A stretch of 27,031 nucleotides of DNA from Pseudomonadota bacterium (GTDB lineage Bacteria; Pseudomonadota; Gammaproteobacteria; Burkholderiales; Burkholderiaceae_C). Below the pieces are notes generated by a model, which made no database searches, was not told the DNA's origin, and saw only the letters and a program-made list of their open reading frames with translations. The position numbers and the translations under genes are program-made. The stretch spans positions 1 through 27,031 of the forward strand of contig JAEWBU010000386.1 of assembly GCA_023390985.1 (NCBI GenBank). Reading direction: 5' to 3'. Position 1 is the first letter of the stretch; every line of letters begins with the position of its first letter. Positions 7,117 to 15,663 of this stretch are shown piece by piece.

Positions 7117-7364
7117 CGTTCAGGAATGGGAATGCCCTCGGTCCAGCACAGGGCCGGGAGGACAAGTTGGAAGTGCGCCGAAGGGCAGCCCACAAGGGCG
7201 CCGCCGGCGTGCCGCGCCGCAGCTGTGAAAGCTGCAGCGAAGGGTGTTGGGCAGGTCACGCCTGCCACTTGCCAGACCGGAAGGTCAGGCGAAGCCGAGT
7301 GCACTGTAGGCACGCCCCGGTGCGCTCGCAACTCCTGCGGGTCCGCGCGGCCAGCAGAATCCAA
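7113..7364 (-). CDS. Doubtful ORF, 83 aa, coupled to the next gene
   Basis: This frame ends with a TGA that overlaps the ATG of the 109-residue gene (ATGA), which is the main reason to list it. Its only early start is TTG at 7364, with no ribosome site, and its residue content (PVWQVAGVTCPTPFAAAF, HFQLVLPALCWTEG) is not clearly that of a folded protein. It may instead be the untranslated leader of the small-gene cluster. Apart from this frame, the 7117-7404 interval holds no recognisable gene. Confidence 0.25.
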   Translation of the reverse strand: MDSAGRADPQELRAHRGVPTVHSASPDLPVWQVAGVTCPTPFAAAFTAAARHAGGALVGCPSAHFQLVLPALCWTEGIPIPER

Positions 7365-7404
7365 TCGGTGCGTCGGCCGCAGAACTGCGGCGGCCGCGGC
7401 GCAA

Positions 7405-7437
7405 GAAAAAAAGCCCCCGGAGATTTCTCTCCGGGGC
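7405..7437 (-). terminator. Rho-independent terminator of the methylase-helicase gene
   Basis: On the minus strand, a roughly 10-bp stem with one bulged base (GCCCCGGAGA with TCTCCGGGGGC) and a GAAA loop is followed by a run of seven T. It starts eight bases after the stop of the large helicase gene. Transcription of the small genes further left therefore probably begins in the 7117-7400 gap. Confidence 0.88.
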
Positions 7438-7444
7438 GTCTAGG

Positions 7445-10400
7445 TCAGTTGGTCGTTTCGGCGTTCATCGCGCCGGTGCCGGCCAGGTTCTTGTCCAGAT
7501 CCAGCTGGGCGTCGATCTCCGCCTGCCGGGCCCGGGCCTGGGCCAGCTCTTCGCGCTGCGGGAAGTCTTGCGCCAGCATCTGTTCGATGTTGGCCAGCTC
7601 CTCCGTCTTCTCCGCGTGCTCGATGCGCCGGCGGGCAGCGGACTTCGTCTGTCCACCAACCGCTTCCAGCGTGGCGTCGCCGACGGCGACAACCTCGTTG
7701 ATGGGCGGGCGCTCCACCCACACCACATCGCCCGACAGCGGGCCCTGCACGCCGAGCGCCCAGGTCCCGTAGCTGCGGTCGACCAGCAGCGTGAACTCGC
7801 CTACCTTGCCGAACGGCCCCATGAACTTCAGGGCTGTCAGGTGCCGGAACGCTTCCCCGATGGCTTGCGCCGTCGTCGCGCTTTTGGACACGATGCTCGC
7901 GCACGTGGCCGTCAGCGGCTCCAGTTTGGTCTGCGCGTTGATCGCGCTGGCCAGCTTGGCCTCCTGTTCCCAGGCAGCCATCGTCTGCTCGATCTTGGCA
8001 AGCCGGGCCTTCAGCCCCGCCTTCGCGTTGCTCATGCGCCAGCGGTCTTCTTCCCACTGGCCGTACGACCAGGCGAGCTTCTGCACCTTGGAGTCCACCG
8101 ACGCCTTCTCCAGCACCAGGGGGTTGCCAGATGCCAGCGCCTTGATCTCCGCGTAGCTGAGGGCCGTCATGGAAACGTCCTCCACTGTGCGCAGTCCCTT
8201 CTCGTTCGTCATCACCTGCTCGATAAAGCGGCTCTTGATGTCAATCAGATTCCACGAGTACGCATCGAAGCTGCCTTCGGTGACATATCTCGCGAGCTCG
8301 ATCTCGTCGCACTCGTTGCCTTGCCTGTCGGCTCGGCCTTCGCGCTGCTCCACGTCGCTCGGGCGCCAGGGGCAGTCGAGTTGATGTACTGCGCGCAGTC
8401 TCTTCTGCACGTTGGTGCCGGTGCCCATCTTCTGGGTCGATCCCATCACTACGCGCACGGTGCCTTCGCGGACTTTCTTGAACAACTTGGCTTTCGCCGC
8501 GTCGCTGTCGTAGTCCTGGATGAACGCGATCTCGTCGTCGGGGATGCCCCGTTCGATGAGCAGTTGCTTGAGCGCCTCGTAAACCGAGAAGGCCTTTCCG
8601 CCCCCAGGCGTTCCCAGGTCGCTAAACACCAGTTGCGTCCAGCGATACCGCGCGCCTTCCTTCCAGATGCGCACGATGTTGTCGGCCGCCTTGCACAGCT
8701 TGCCTTCCGGGTCGGCCGGCATGCTCGGGTCCAACAGCCGTAGGTCCAACGCCGCCTTGCGACCATCGTTGGTGACCGCAAGCATGTTGTCCTCGCTCGG
8801 GTCCACTTGGCCGTTGCGGATCTTGTCAGCCCGCTCGACCAGTTGCGCCGTCAGCTCCTTCAGCCACTGGCTTGCCTTGCTCACCACAACCCCGGGCTTT
8901 CCACCCAGGATCGGCGGTGTCTTCAGGTTCAGCGTGCTGCGCGTCTGGATGTCAGCCACGCCGCGGAAGATCGCCATCAATTCGGGTACGTTGACGAACC
9001 GACAGAACCTGTTGTTAACGCGATACCCAGAACCATCCGGCGCCAGCTCCAAGCCGGTGACCGACTCGCCGAAGCTCGCCGCCCAGGCGTCGAACTCGTA
9101 CAGCCCGTGCCGCTTGAGCGTATAGGGCTGCAAGAACACCTGCATGGTGTGCAACTCCGCGATGGAATTGCTGATCGGTGTGGCGGTGGCCATGACCACC
9201 CCTTCTTCCACCCCGCCGCGCGCCCGCATGATCAGGCGCGTCTTCATGAATGCGTCGAACGCTTTCTGCGATGCTGCATTCGACAACCCCGCGATGCGCG
9301 GCATCTTCGAGATGCGGACCAAATTTTTTAGGCCGTGACTTTCGTCGTAATTGATCCAGTCGCAGCCCAGTTCGTCGAACCAGACCACGCTAGCGTCATC
9401 AGCCTTGGCTTCGGCTAGGCGTTCCAGCCTTGCCTCCAGGTCCTTGATGCGTTTCTCCACCTCTTTGATGGAGCGCTTGGCGCCGGAGTCCTGGGCCACG
9501 TTGAGCATGGCCCTGGCTTCCATCACCAGTCCGTCGAGGAACTCTCGCTGTGACTCGGGAGCCAGCGGAATCCGCTCGAACGTGGATTGCGTCATCACGA
9601 CGGAATCCCAATCCCCCATCGCGATACGAGCAGCGAACGTGCGGCGCTTGTCGCCACACAGGTCGTCCTTGCTCGCGATCAGCACCCTCGCTTGCGGATA
9701 CAGCCGCACAAACTCAGCTGCGTACTGTTCGAGGCAGTGATTAGGTACAACGTGGAAGGGCTTGCGCGCCTTCCCCAGCCTGCGCAGTTCCATCGCGGAG
9801 CCGGCCATGACCAGTGTCTTCCCGGCACCCACCCGATGAGCTAGGAGCGTGTTGCCTGACACCAGGATCCGCCAGATGGCGTTCTTCTGGTGCCCGTGCG
9901 GTGTGACCACCGAACTCATGCCGGGCAGCATGAGGTGCGACCCGTCGTACTTGCGCGTCACGATCTCATTGAACGCGTCGTTGTACAAGCGCAGAAGTTT
10001 GTCCCGCCGGGATTCATCGCTGAACACCCACATGCGGAACTCGTCCTTGATCGCCTGCCACTTCTCGCGCGCGGCGAGCGTCGCCGCTCGATCCACCACT
10101 TGCTTGTCATCCACCTTGACGGTGACGGTCGGTGGCGACTGGTTCAGCGCCGACTCGACCAGCTCTAGGGCACAGCGCTTTTGCGTGCCCCACTTCATGG
10201 TCTGCAGCGCGCGGTCACCGACGTGCTCGCGGTTGTGATACTGCGCCACGATGCCCCAGGTGGCCGTGGCCTGTTCAAACTTGACCGTGATGTGGTCTTG
10301 CTTGTCGTTCACCAGCTCCGTGCAGAACTGCTTGATCACCTCGCACGGAATCCACGGCGCGCCGAGGCGCGCTTCGACTTCTGCTGGCCCCAGGTCTTCC

Positions 10401-12577
10401 GGAAGCACCGCTTCCAACGCCGGGATGTTTGACGCGTACGCGGGCCCCGCGGCCTTGGCTTGCGCGATCTTGTCGCGGATGTGGCCCGACAGGTACTCAT
10501 CTGCCGGCACCCAGCGCCCTTGCTGCGGATCGCGGAATGCCAGGGCCTGCTCGCGCAGGGCATCCGTGACCTCCTTGACCGTGCGGCGCCACCGGGTGGC
10601 CATGTCTCGCAACTCGATCCTGCCGTACAGCGCGAGGCTGATCAGCAGAGCGTCCTTGACCGAATCCACCGTGTCCGGGATCACCGGCCGGCCGACCGTC
10701 CTCTTGGAGAAGATGTCTGCCTTGATGGCGGTCTCAGCTTCCTCGTCCCAGATCTCCAGGGCGAGCAACAGCGGCCATGTCGGGTCGCTGCGCATCACGC
10801 GGCTGTTGGCCGTCGTGCTGATAGGCCCCATCTTCGCCACGAAGGCGTCGTACAGGCCGTTCAGGTTCTTCTGCAGGCGGCCCAGCTCGACGTCGTCGTC
10901 CGAGTTCGCCTGGTGCTCGACCACCTCTTGGGTGGCTTCGCGAATGTCCAGCATGCCCAGCAGGCGCTTGCGCGCGGTGCCGGCGTACAGGTCATCCACG
11001 TCGACCATCTCGTCGCCTTCGCTGATGCACACGCGCCCGTTGTGGAGCACGAACGCACCGGGCATGGCTCCGGTCAGGTTGTCGTAGCGCGCCACCATCG
11101 GTTGCAGCGGCGCGACCTTCTCGGCGGTGCCGGGCTTGTAGATGCCCTCGGGCAGCTGCTCGATCAGGGCGTCCAGCCTCTCCTGCAGCTCTTGCATGGA
11201 GCCGTTGAACACCGGCAGGACCACCGGCCCGTGCGCGCTGGATTGCCACTGCAGGCGTCCGAGCATTGCTTCGGGGTGCCGGTTGAAGTAGCCGTTGACC
11301 TGCGCGGTGCGTGTCGTCGGGTAGTGCCCAACGTACTCCTGCCGCGTCGCGCTCTGGCCCTTGTCCATCAGCACTGTGCTCGCCTCTTCCAAGGCGAGCC
11401 AGCTGCCGCTGGCCTTGAAGTCCGGCACCTCGCGCCGCTTGAACAGCAGGATGTCGGTCACCGCCTCGGTGTTGGCGTGCTCCTTGAAGGCCATCGTCGG
11501 CAGCCGGAAGGCCGCTACGAGTTCCCCCTGGGCCGCCATCCACTTGCGACGGGCATCCCGCTTGCTGTCCAAGGTGGACTTGGTGGTGATCATCGCCACC
11601 AGGCCGCCCGGTCGCACCAGCTCCAGCGACTTGGCCAGGAACCAGTTGTGGATGCTCCAATCGGCGTAGGGCGTTTTGGACGTGTCCAGCGACCTAAAGT
11701 CCCCAAAGGGGCAATTGCTGATCACGAGGTCCCAGAACTTGGCCGGGACCGGCGCCTTCTCAAGTCCGCAGGCATGCACCTGCGCACCATAGGGCGCAAA
11801 GTTCGCCTCCAGCATGGCCGCGGTGATCGGGTCGATCTCCACTGCCGTCACCATGGATTGACGGGCCATGTCCCTGGGCATGCTCGCGAAGAACTGCCCG
11901 GTGCCGGCGGCCGGCTCCAGGACTCGCCCGCCAGTGAACCCCAGTTTGCGAACCATGCGCCACATCGCTTCCACGATGTGCGGTGGCGTGTAGAACGCCG
12001 TGTTGACGCTCGCCTGCATGGCGACGTACTCGTCCTCCGTTACCAGAGACCTGAGCTCGTCGCGCTGGCTGGCCAGCGGGCTGGCCTTCGTGGCGCCGTC
12101 CAAGGAGAAGACCCTGGCAGCACCGCCCCAGCCGCTGTAGCGCAGCAGGGTTGCCATTTCCTCTTCGGACGGCTTGCGCTTCTCGTCCGCCAGCGCCTTG
12201 ACCAGGCGGATGGCAGCGATGTTGTCCTCGATCCGCCGCTCCACGGAGCCCGAGGGCCGGTAGGTTTGCGGGTCGACGACCGGCCACAGCACCTTGCGGT
12301 CAGCAAAGTCCGTGTCCTCGTTGTCGGGTCCGAGGACCCAGGAGTCACCGACCGAGGAGGGGTCCACGATCTCGACGGAATCGCCGGCAGCCTCGTCGGC
12401 CAACAGCAGATCGCCGCCGCGAATATCGATGTGCGCGAGTTCCAGGGCGACCGCGACGGTCTCCCTGGCCGCCTGAGCGACCGGCGTTTCGTTCGAGGGA
12501 GCCTCGAAGTCAGCCAAGCTCAGGCCGCAGGTCCAGAGGCCGTTACCGGCACTGGTGGCTGCGATTGAATTTCCCAT
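7445..12577 (-). CDS. Large N6-methyltransferase / SNF2-type helicase fusion (DarB-like), 1710 aa
   Basis: The start at ATG 12577 (MGNSIAATSAGN) follows GGAG seven bases upstream; the frame is open 63 codons further but lacks protein-like sequence there. Residues about 190-340 hold an adenine-type methyltransferase fold with SAM motif EPAAGTGQF (221-229) and a catalytic-type NCPFGD (288-293), where NPPF is usual. Residues about 890-1430 are a superfamily-2 helicase: Walker A AHRVGAGKT (913-921), DESH box (1078-1081), motif III-like ATATPISNS, and motif VI QREGRADRQGN (1411-1421). The C-terminal 250 residues are partly coiled-coil. Proteins with this layout occur on phages and conjugative elements, where P1 DarB protects incoming DNA from restriction. 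A similar protective or DNA-processing role here is inferred. A strong terminator follows. Confidence 0.9.
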   Translation of the reverse strand: MGNSIAATSAGNGLWTCGLSLADFEAPSNETPVAQAARETVAVALELAHIDIRGGDLLLADEAAGDSVEIVDPSSVGDSWVLGPDNEDTDFADRKVLWPVVDPQTYRPSGSVERRIEDNIAAIRLVKALADEKRKPSEEEMATLLRYSGWGGAARVFSLDGATKASPLASQRDELRSLVTEDEYVAMQASVNTAFYTPPHIVEAMWRMVRKLGFTGGRVLEPAAGTGQFFASMPRDMARQSMVTAVEIDPITAAMLEANFAPYGAQVHACGLEKAPVPAKFWDLVISNCPFGDFRSLDTSKTPYADWSIHNWFLAKSLELVRPGGLVAMITTKSTLDSKRDARRKWMAAQGELVAAFRLPTMAFKEHANTEAVTDILLFKRREVPDFKASGSWLALEEASTVLMDKGQSATRQEYVGHYPTTRTAQVNGYFNRHPEAMLGRLQWQSSAHGPVVLPVFNGSMQELQERLDALIEQLPEGIYKPGTAEKVAPLQPMVARYDNLTGAMPGAFVLHNGRVCISEGDEMVDVDDLYAGTARKRLLGMLDIREATQEVVEHQANSDDDVELGRLQKNLNGLYDAFVAKMGPISTTANSRVMRSDPTWPLLLALEIWDEEAETAIKADIFSKRTVGRPVIPDTVDSVKDALLISLALYGRIELRDMATRWRRTVKEVTDALREQALAFRDPQQGRWVPADEYLSGHIRDKIAQAKAAGPAYASNIPALEAVLPEDLGPAEVEARLGAPWIPCEVIKQFCTELVNDKQDHITVKFEQATATWGIVAQYHNREHVGDRALQTMKWGTQKRCALELVESALNQSPPTVTVKVDDKQVVDRAATLAAREKWQAIKDEFRMWVFSDESRRDKLLRLYNDAFNEIVTRKYDGSHLMLPGMSSVVTPHGHQKNAIWRILVSGNTLLAHRVGAGKTLVMAGSAMELRRLGKARKPFHVVPNHCLEQYAAEFVRLYPQARVLIASKDDLCGDKRRTFAARIAMGDWDSVVMTQSTFERIPLAPESQREFLDGLVMEARAMLNVAQDSGAKRSIKEVEKRIKDLEARLERLAEAKADDASVVWFDELGCDWINYDESHGLKNLVRISKMPRIAGLSNAASQKAFDAFMKTRLIMRARGGVEEGVVMATATPISNSIAELHTMQVFLQPYTLKRHGLYEFDAWAASFGESVTGLELAPDGSGYRVNNRFCRFVNVPELMAIFRGVADIQTRSTLNLKTPPILGGKPGVVVSKASQWLKELTAQLVERADKIRNGQVDPSEDNMLAVTNDGRKAALDLRLLDPSMPADPEGKLCKAADNIVRIWKEGARYRWTQLVFSDLGTPGGGKAFSVYEALKQLLIERGIPDDEIAFIQDYDSDAAKAKLFKKVREGTVRVVMGSTQKMGTGTNVQKRLRAVHQLDCPWRPSDVEQREGRADRQGNECDEIELARYVTEGSFDAYSWNLIDIKSRFIEQVMTNEKGLRTVEDVSMTALSYAEIKALASGNPLVLEKASVDSKVQKLAWSYGQWEEDRWRMSNAKAGLKARLAKIEQTMAAWEQEAKLASAINAQTKLEPLTATCASIVSKSATTAQAIGEAFRHLTALKFMGPFGKVGEFTLLVDRSYGTWALGVQGPLSGDVVWVERPPINEVVAVGDATLEAVGGQTKSAARRRIEHAEKTEELANIEQMLAQDFPQREELAQARARQAEIDAQLDLDKNLAGTGAMNAETTN

Positions 12578-12621
12578 GTGTTGCTCCGTTTCTTTGGGAA
12601 GCGCGGCAACACACAGCCCAC

Positions 12622-12667
12622 CCCTTTGCGGGGCGTACTGCGTGCCCCGCAAAGGGATGAAGTTGAA
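12622..12667 (-). promoter_or_regulatory. Leader element with 13-bp hairpin before the helicase gene
   Basis: Read in gene direction, TTCAAC is followed by TCATCCC and then a perfect 13-bp inverted repeat (arms 12622-12634 and 12644-12656, nine-base loop). It ends 45 bases before the helicase ATG. There is no T tract, so it does not look like a terminator. The same arrangement precedes two other genes of the element, which suggests a shared mRNA leader or regulatory site. Confidence 0.55.
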
Positions 12668-12793
12668 GGCTTCAGGCGATCGAGTCGCCCGAGCTACAGA
12701 AGCCGTTGAGGGCTCCTGCCGAAGAAACGAGGCGGCGCTGCACAAGCGCCGGCTTTCACAAGTCACCGGCCAAGGCCAGATCGGAGACTTGAG

Positions 12794-12822
12794 AAAAACC
12801 CCTGCCGCTTTCGCGGCAAGGG
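12794..12822 (-). terminator. Rho-independent terminator
   Basis: On the minus strand a 10-bp stem with one G-U pair and a GAAA tetraloop is followed by TTTTT. It lies 23 bases after the stop of the 132-residue gene and separates the two-gene unit at 13530-12845 from the helicase gene. Confidence 0.88.
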
Positions 12823-12844
12823 CCTCAGTTGAACCTCTGAAAGA

Positions 12845-13243
12845 TCAGGAACGAACCGTGATCAGCCATTTGGGCTGACCGGGTTCGCCGACGTTGTTGA
12901 CGGCCAGGATGTGCCGCACTGGCTGGCCGTCACGCCCACGACTGTCGATCGCGCGGCAGACGAAGACGCCGCCGGCGCCGAATGCCGCGGTGCAGCTGGC
13001 CACCAGGAGGTTGTCCAAACGTTCCCACTCGGTGAGGCTGAGCCCCAGTCGCCGCGTTGCGGCGCTGTCCCAGCAGACGAAGCGGTCGTAGACGCTCGCC
13101 TCGATGGCCACGGCCACCGCACCGAAGTGCTGACGAGCCGCGGTCGAGACGGACACCGCCTCGCCGGTGTCCACCATGTCGTCGAACGGGTAGCCGCATA
13201 GGCCGCCCAGATTCGCCCAGGCGGCTGCGTTGGTCATCTTCAT
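12845..13243 (-). CDS. Hypothetical protein, 132 aa
   Basis: Unrecognised protein. It starts at ATG 13243, overlapping (ATGA) the stop of the 96-residue gene upstream, so the pair is coupled. Visible segments are NLGGLCGYPFDDMVDTG, RRLGLSLTEWERLDNLLVA, FGAGGVFVCRAIDSRG and PKWLITVRS. It could be a small alpha/beta protein. No signal peptide, membrane helix or catalytic motif was identified. A strong terminator follows directly. Confidence 0.65.
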   Translation of the reverse strand: MKMTNAAAWANLGGLCGYPFDDMVDTGEAVSVSTAARQHFGAVAVAIEASVYDRFVCWDSAATRRLGLSLTEWERLDNLLVASCTAAFGAGGVFVCRAIDSRGRDGQPVRHILAVNNVGEPGQPKWLITVRS

Positions 13244-13530
13244 TCGGCACCCCCGTCAGGAGCGCCGCTGAAAATCTGCACCAGGTCATCTGCCTCGCGC
13301 TTCGGTGTGCGCAGCGACTCGTTCAGGGCCTGGACTTCCTCCGGCGACGTCTCCGCCGGCGGCGAAACCGCCTGGACGGGTTGCTGCTTCTGGTTCTCCC
13401 CCTTCTTCTTGCGCTTGCGCTGATCGCTCTGGATCCTGCCTTGCAGGCGGGTGGCGGCATCGGCGTCATAGCCAGGGATGGAGATCATGATCTTTCTGGG
13501 TCGTTCCAGGGCAAAGTGGTTTTTCGCCAT
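13240..13530 (-). CDS. Hypothetical protein, 96 aa
   Basis: Unrecognised protein. The start at ATG 13530 (MAKNHFALERPRKIMISI) has a good ribosome site (AGAGGA) five bases upstream; the longer open frame reaching 13860 is not supported. A short N-terminal part is followed by a strongly basic patch (QSDQRKRKKKGENQK) and a Pro/Glu/acidic tail (SPPAETSPEEVQALN). That suggests a largely disordered, possibly nucleic-acid-associated protein. It is translationally coupled to the 132-residue gene and ends at the same terminator. Its promoter must lie in the divergent gap shared with the NADAR-SLOG gene. Confidence 0.65.
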   Translation of the reverse strand: MAKNHFALERPRKIMISIPGYDADAATRLQGRIQSDQRKRKKKGENQKQQPVQAVSPPAETSPEEVQALNESLRTPKREADDLVQIFSGAPDGGAE

Positions 13531-13862
13531 GTCGATCCTCTCGTGTTGTGAACTGCAGGACGCGAGAACACCCACCGGCTGACGCCGGCGCGGTCTCGGT
13601 TCGGAACGCGGTGAGCCCAGAGCTGGGCGCCGCAGGCGACTTCGTTGCAGCAGCGCGGGAACGCTGCGAGGTCGAAGCCTTGTTGATGGCTGGCCAGGAA
13701 GACCAGCGCGCCACTCGGAAGAGTGAATGCGCGGCCATTCTAGGAGTCGAGCCCACGGCAGGTCAAAGCGTGCGGGTCTGGTGGCCCAGCGTGCGCCATC
13801 TACCTGCAAAGTGGGGTTTGGCCCTTTCCGATCGGGCAAGCTCCAGCGCGAAGATCGCAACC
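13531..13862. other. Divergent intergenic region
   Basis: This spacer lies between the 96-residue gene (minus) and the NADAR-SLOG-like gene (plus). It is crossed by open frames in both directions, but they look like extensions of the true genes rather than extra genes. It contains a palindrome GCCCAGAGCTGGGC near 13614 and a CCGGC/GCCGG hairpin near 13575. Either might be an operator or leader structure. No clear promoter hexamers were seen. Confidence 0.4.
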
Positions 13863-14690
13863 ATGGCCGAATGCTTCCCGTCCAGCGCCGACCTCCTGAC
13901 CAGCTCGTTCCTGGGGCCCTACGCCAGGCCGGCCGGCAGCCGAGGCAGTGGGCAGCTTGCCGCCGAGATCGACGCGCCGCGCCGCCAACAGGTCTACATC
14001 ACGCTGGCCCATTGGTTCGAAGCAGCCAAGTTCATGCCCCACCGGCCGGACTTGCGCGACTCGGTCCTGCTCTCCCCGTCGATCGCGGAGGCCAACAAGT
14101 TCGCCCGCAAGCACCAGGAGCACTGGCGCAGCGACTGGAAGCTGGTCCGCATGAACGTGATGGTCGCCGGCATGGCGATGCTGTGCCTGCAGCGGCCGGA
14201 GCTTGGCCTGCGCAACCAGCCGTGCAAGGACCTGGTCGCCGGAATGGCGCCGCTCGGGCTGCCCCAGTCCTTCGTGGACGGCTGCATGACGAAGTTCGAG
14301 GCTTGGCGCAGCGCGCCGCGAATCGCCATCTTCGGTGCCGAGGTCGCCCCCGATGACATCGTGGGCACGCGGCTCGTCAAGATAGTCTCGCCGCTCCCTA
14401 CGTGGACGCTGGTTACCACCTGCCATCGGCGCACTGCATGGCGCCTGCATGACTGGGCGCTCGTCCACTACGTGCCGGTGGCGTACCACGGCACCCCCGC
14501 TACGCGCCAGAGCCGCGCACTGGTCGCCGCGATGGTGGACGCCGCCGACCAGGTCGTGGTCTTCGAACAGCGCCGAGCAAAGCGCTTCGACCACGTGATC
14601 GCACTGGCCAAAGCCAGCAAGCGCAAGATGGCGTTGGAGCTGTACGACGCGCCCGAATTTGGGACTGGCGGCCAGATCGCCATCATTTAG
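13863..14690 (+). CDS. NADAR-like domain fused to a SLOG/YspA-like (DUF2493-type) domain, 275 aa
   Basis: The ATG at 13863 is preferred because the first domain begins at about residue 14; ATG 13686 in the same frame is an alternative. FLGPYA, then TLAHWFEAAKF (47-57), then SPSIAEANKFARKHQ (71-85), RSDWKLVRMNVM (89-100) and LQRPEL follow the order seen in YbiA/NADAR proteins (FSNFAPY, EHYFQAQKF, P-S-x-A-x-x-L-G-R, R-x-DW, VM, Q-x-x-L). NADAR proteins act on N-glycosidic or ADP-ribose bonds. The usual Glu before His-Tyr-Phe is Ala49 here, and the final D-x-WG part is not seen, so activity may be altered. Residues 152-262 (RIAIFGAE, WTLVTTC, LHDWALVHYVPVAYHG, ADQVVVFE) resemble a DUF2493/SLOG Rossmann fold, which binds nucleotide-derived ligands. 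Both domain calls are by eye. Its 3' neighbour is convergent. Confidence 0.65.
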   Translation: MAECFPSSADLLTSSFLGPYARPAGSRGSGQLAAEIDAPRRQQVYITLAHWFEAAKFMPHRPDLRDSVLLSPSIAEANKFARKHQEHWRSDWKLVRMNVMVAGMAMLCLQRPELGLRNQPCKDLVAGMAPLGLPQSFVDGCMTKFEAWRSAPRIAIFGAEVAPDDIVGTRLVKIVSPLPTWTLVTTCHRRTAWRLHDWALVHYVPVAYHGTPATRQSRALVAAMVDAADQVVVFEQRRAKRFDHVIALAKASKRKMALELYDAPEFGTGGQIAII

Positions 14691-14707
14691 CGTCTCCTGA
14701 AAAGCGA

Positions 14708-14742
14708 AACGCCCGCCCAGCCGAAGCTGAGCGGGCGTTTTG
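14708..14742. terminator. Bidirectional Rho-independent terminator
   Basis: A long stem (AAACGCCCGC with GCGGGCGTTT, plus CAGC/GCTG around a four-base loop) has T residues on both exits. It sits between the convergent stops of the NADAR-SLOG-like gene (plus) and the glycine-zipper gene (minus), and should serve both. Confidence 0.88.
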
Positions 14743-14754
14743 CCTTGTTGCAGG

Positions 14755-15306
14755 TCAGAGCATGACCTGGCCGTCGCGACGCAGCACCCTGTAGGCGCCG
14801 CCGACGTACGAAATGAACACCATCTCGCCAGAGAAAACCGCGTCAAAAGGCGCGGGCTGGACGATCACGATGTGTCGCGGCTGTTGGCCGGGCTGATGCA
14901 GCCGCAGGATGATCTCCTGGGCATGGTTCCGGGCGAGCGTGGAAGTCGCGCGCTCGCCGAGCAGGCCACCGAGCACCGCACCGACCGTGTTGGCGGCGAA
15001 GCGGTTGCTGGTGTCGGACCGAGCCCCCAGGGCAATCCCCAGGGCTCCGCCTACAGCACCGCCGGCGAGGCGGGCTTGCGCGCTGGGCTCCACCTCCTTG
15101 ATGGAGACCTGCAGCACCTGCGCTTCCCACACATCGCCGCGCTGCTGCGCTTGCTGCGGCGCGTAGATGTTGCCCGCCTGGGCGTGCGCCGCGTCGGTGC
15201 CGGTCGCCAAGAGGATGACGATGACGGCGGCGGCGCAGGCGTACACCATGGCGAGCACGCGGTTGTGCAGCGGCTGGGCGCGGTACGAGTTGACGATGGT
15301 TTTCAT
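14755..15306 (-). CDS. Glycine-zipper envelope protein, 183 aa
   Basis: It starts at ATG 15306 with a strong ribosome site (AGGAGA). The N-terminus has a hydrophobic helix (residues 16-36) ending near AHAQ, so it is a signal peptide or membrane anchor. Residues 82-117 form a glycine zipper (AGGAVGGALGIALG, then TVGAVLGGLLG), as in SlyB-type 2TM glycine-zipper proteins. The tail (EIILRLHQPGQQPRHIVIVQ, VFISYVGGAYRVLRRDGQV) is beta-rich. In the family the zipper sits in or crosses a membrane; here a role in the cell envelope near the pilus is inferred. It is the last gene of the pil-side cluster and is preceded by a hairpin leader. Confidence 0.75.
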   Translation of the reverse strand: MKTIVNSYRAQPLHNRVLAMVYACAAAVIVILLATGTDAAHAQAGNIYAPQQAQQRGDVWEAQVLQVSIKEVEPSAQARLAGGAVGGALGIALGARSDTSNRFAANTVGAVLGGLLGERATSTLARNHAQEIILRLHQPGQQPRHIVIVQPAPFDAVFSGEMVFISYVGGAYRVLRRDGQVML

Positions 15307-15344
15307 GGACGTTTCTCCTGGAAGATCGCAAGAGGCACGCCACG

Positions 15345-15392
15345 CCCTGCAGGGGGAGGCTGGGCTCCCCTGCAGGGTTGAAAAGAGTTGAA
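15345..15392 (-). promoter_or_regulatory. Leader element with hairpin before the glycine-zipper gene
   Basis: In gene direction, TTCAAC then TCAACCC lead into an inverted repeat (CCCTGCAGGGG-type arms, 15345-15358 and 15365-15377, one extra base on one arm). It ends 39 bases before the ATG. It has the same order of parts as the leader of the helicase gene and of the 74-residue gene. Confidence 0.55.
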
Positions 15393-15414
15393 GTGCGAAG
15401 CGGCAGGAGCCCTA

Positions 15415-15639
15415 TTACGGGCTCCAGTGCTGCTCCAAGTTGATGAAGTCCTCGGACGACGCGTCCTCGGGCGGATCGGGCACATAGTGCCCATGGTGGT
15501 CCTGCAGCTGGGAGTCGCGGCTCGCCTCCAGACGGTTCTGGAGTGCGACCGTGTCTCCTCGCGCCTCGGCGTGCTTCATCAGCCCTGCGGCGATGATGCA
15601 CAGCACGAGAATTGCGGCTGCGGTGATGGCAAGGCCCAT
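15415..15639 (-). CDS. Small single-helix membrane protein, 74 aa
   Basis: It starts at ATG 15639 with a strong ribosome site (AAGGAGAG, about ten bases upstream) and ends in a double stop (TAA TAG). Residues 2-20 form one hydrophobic helix (GLAITAAAILVLCIIAAGL). The rest is polar and acidic with a His-rich patch (QDHHGHYVPDPPEDASS), probably on one side of the inner membrane. The family is unknown. Its position directly after pilV suggests an accessory to the pilus or transfer machinery. A separate promoter and a hairpin leader upstream suggest independent expression. Confidence 0.7.
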   Translation of the reverse strand: MGLAITAAAILVLCIIAAGLMKHAEARGDTVALQNRLEASRDSQLQDHHGHYVPDPPEDASSEDFINLEQHWSP

Positions 15640-15663
15640 GGCGATTTCTCTCCTTGGACCTTC

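Noticed and set aside
10460..12568. 702-codon plus-strand open frame
   Set aside because: It is antisense to the methylase-helicase, whose motifs are unmistakable. The antisense translation is Arg/His/Leu-rich without motifs, as expected for GC-rich shadow frames.
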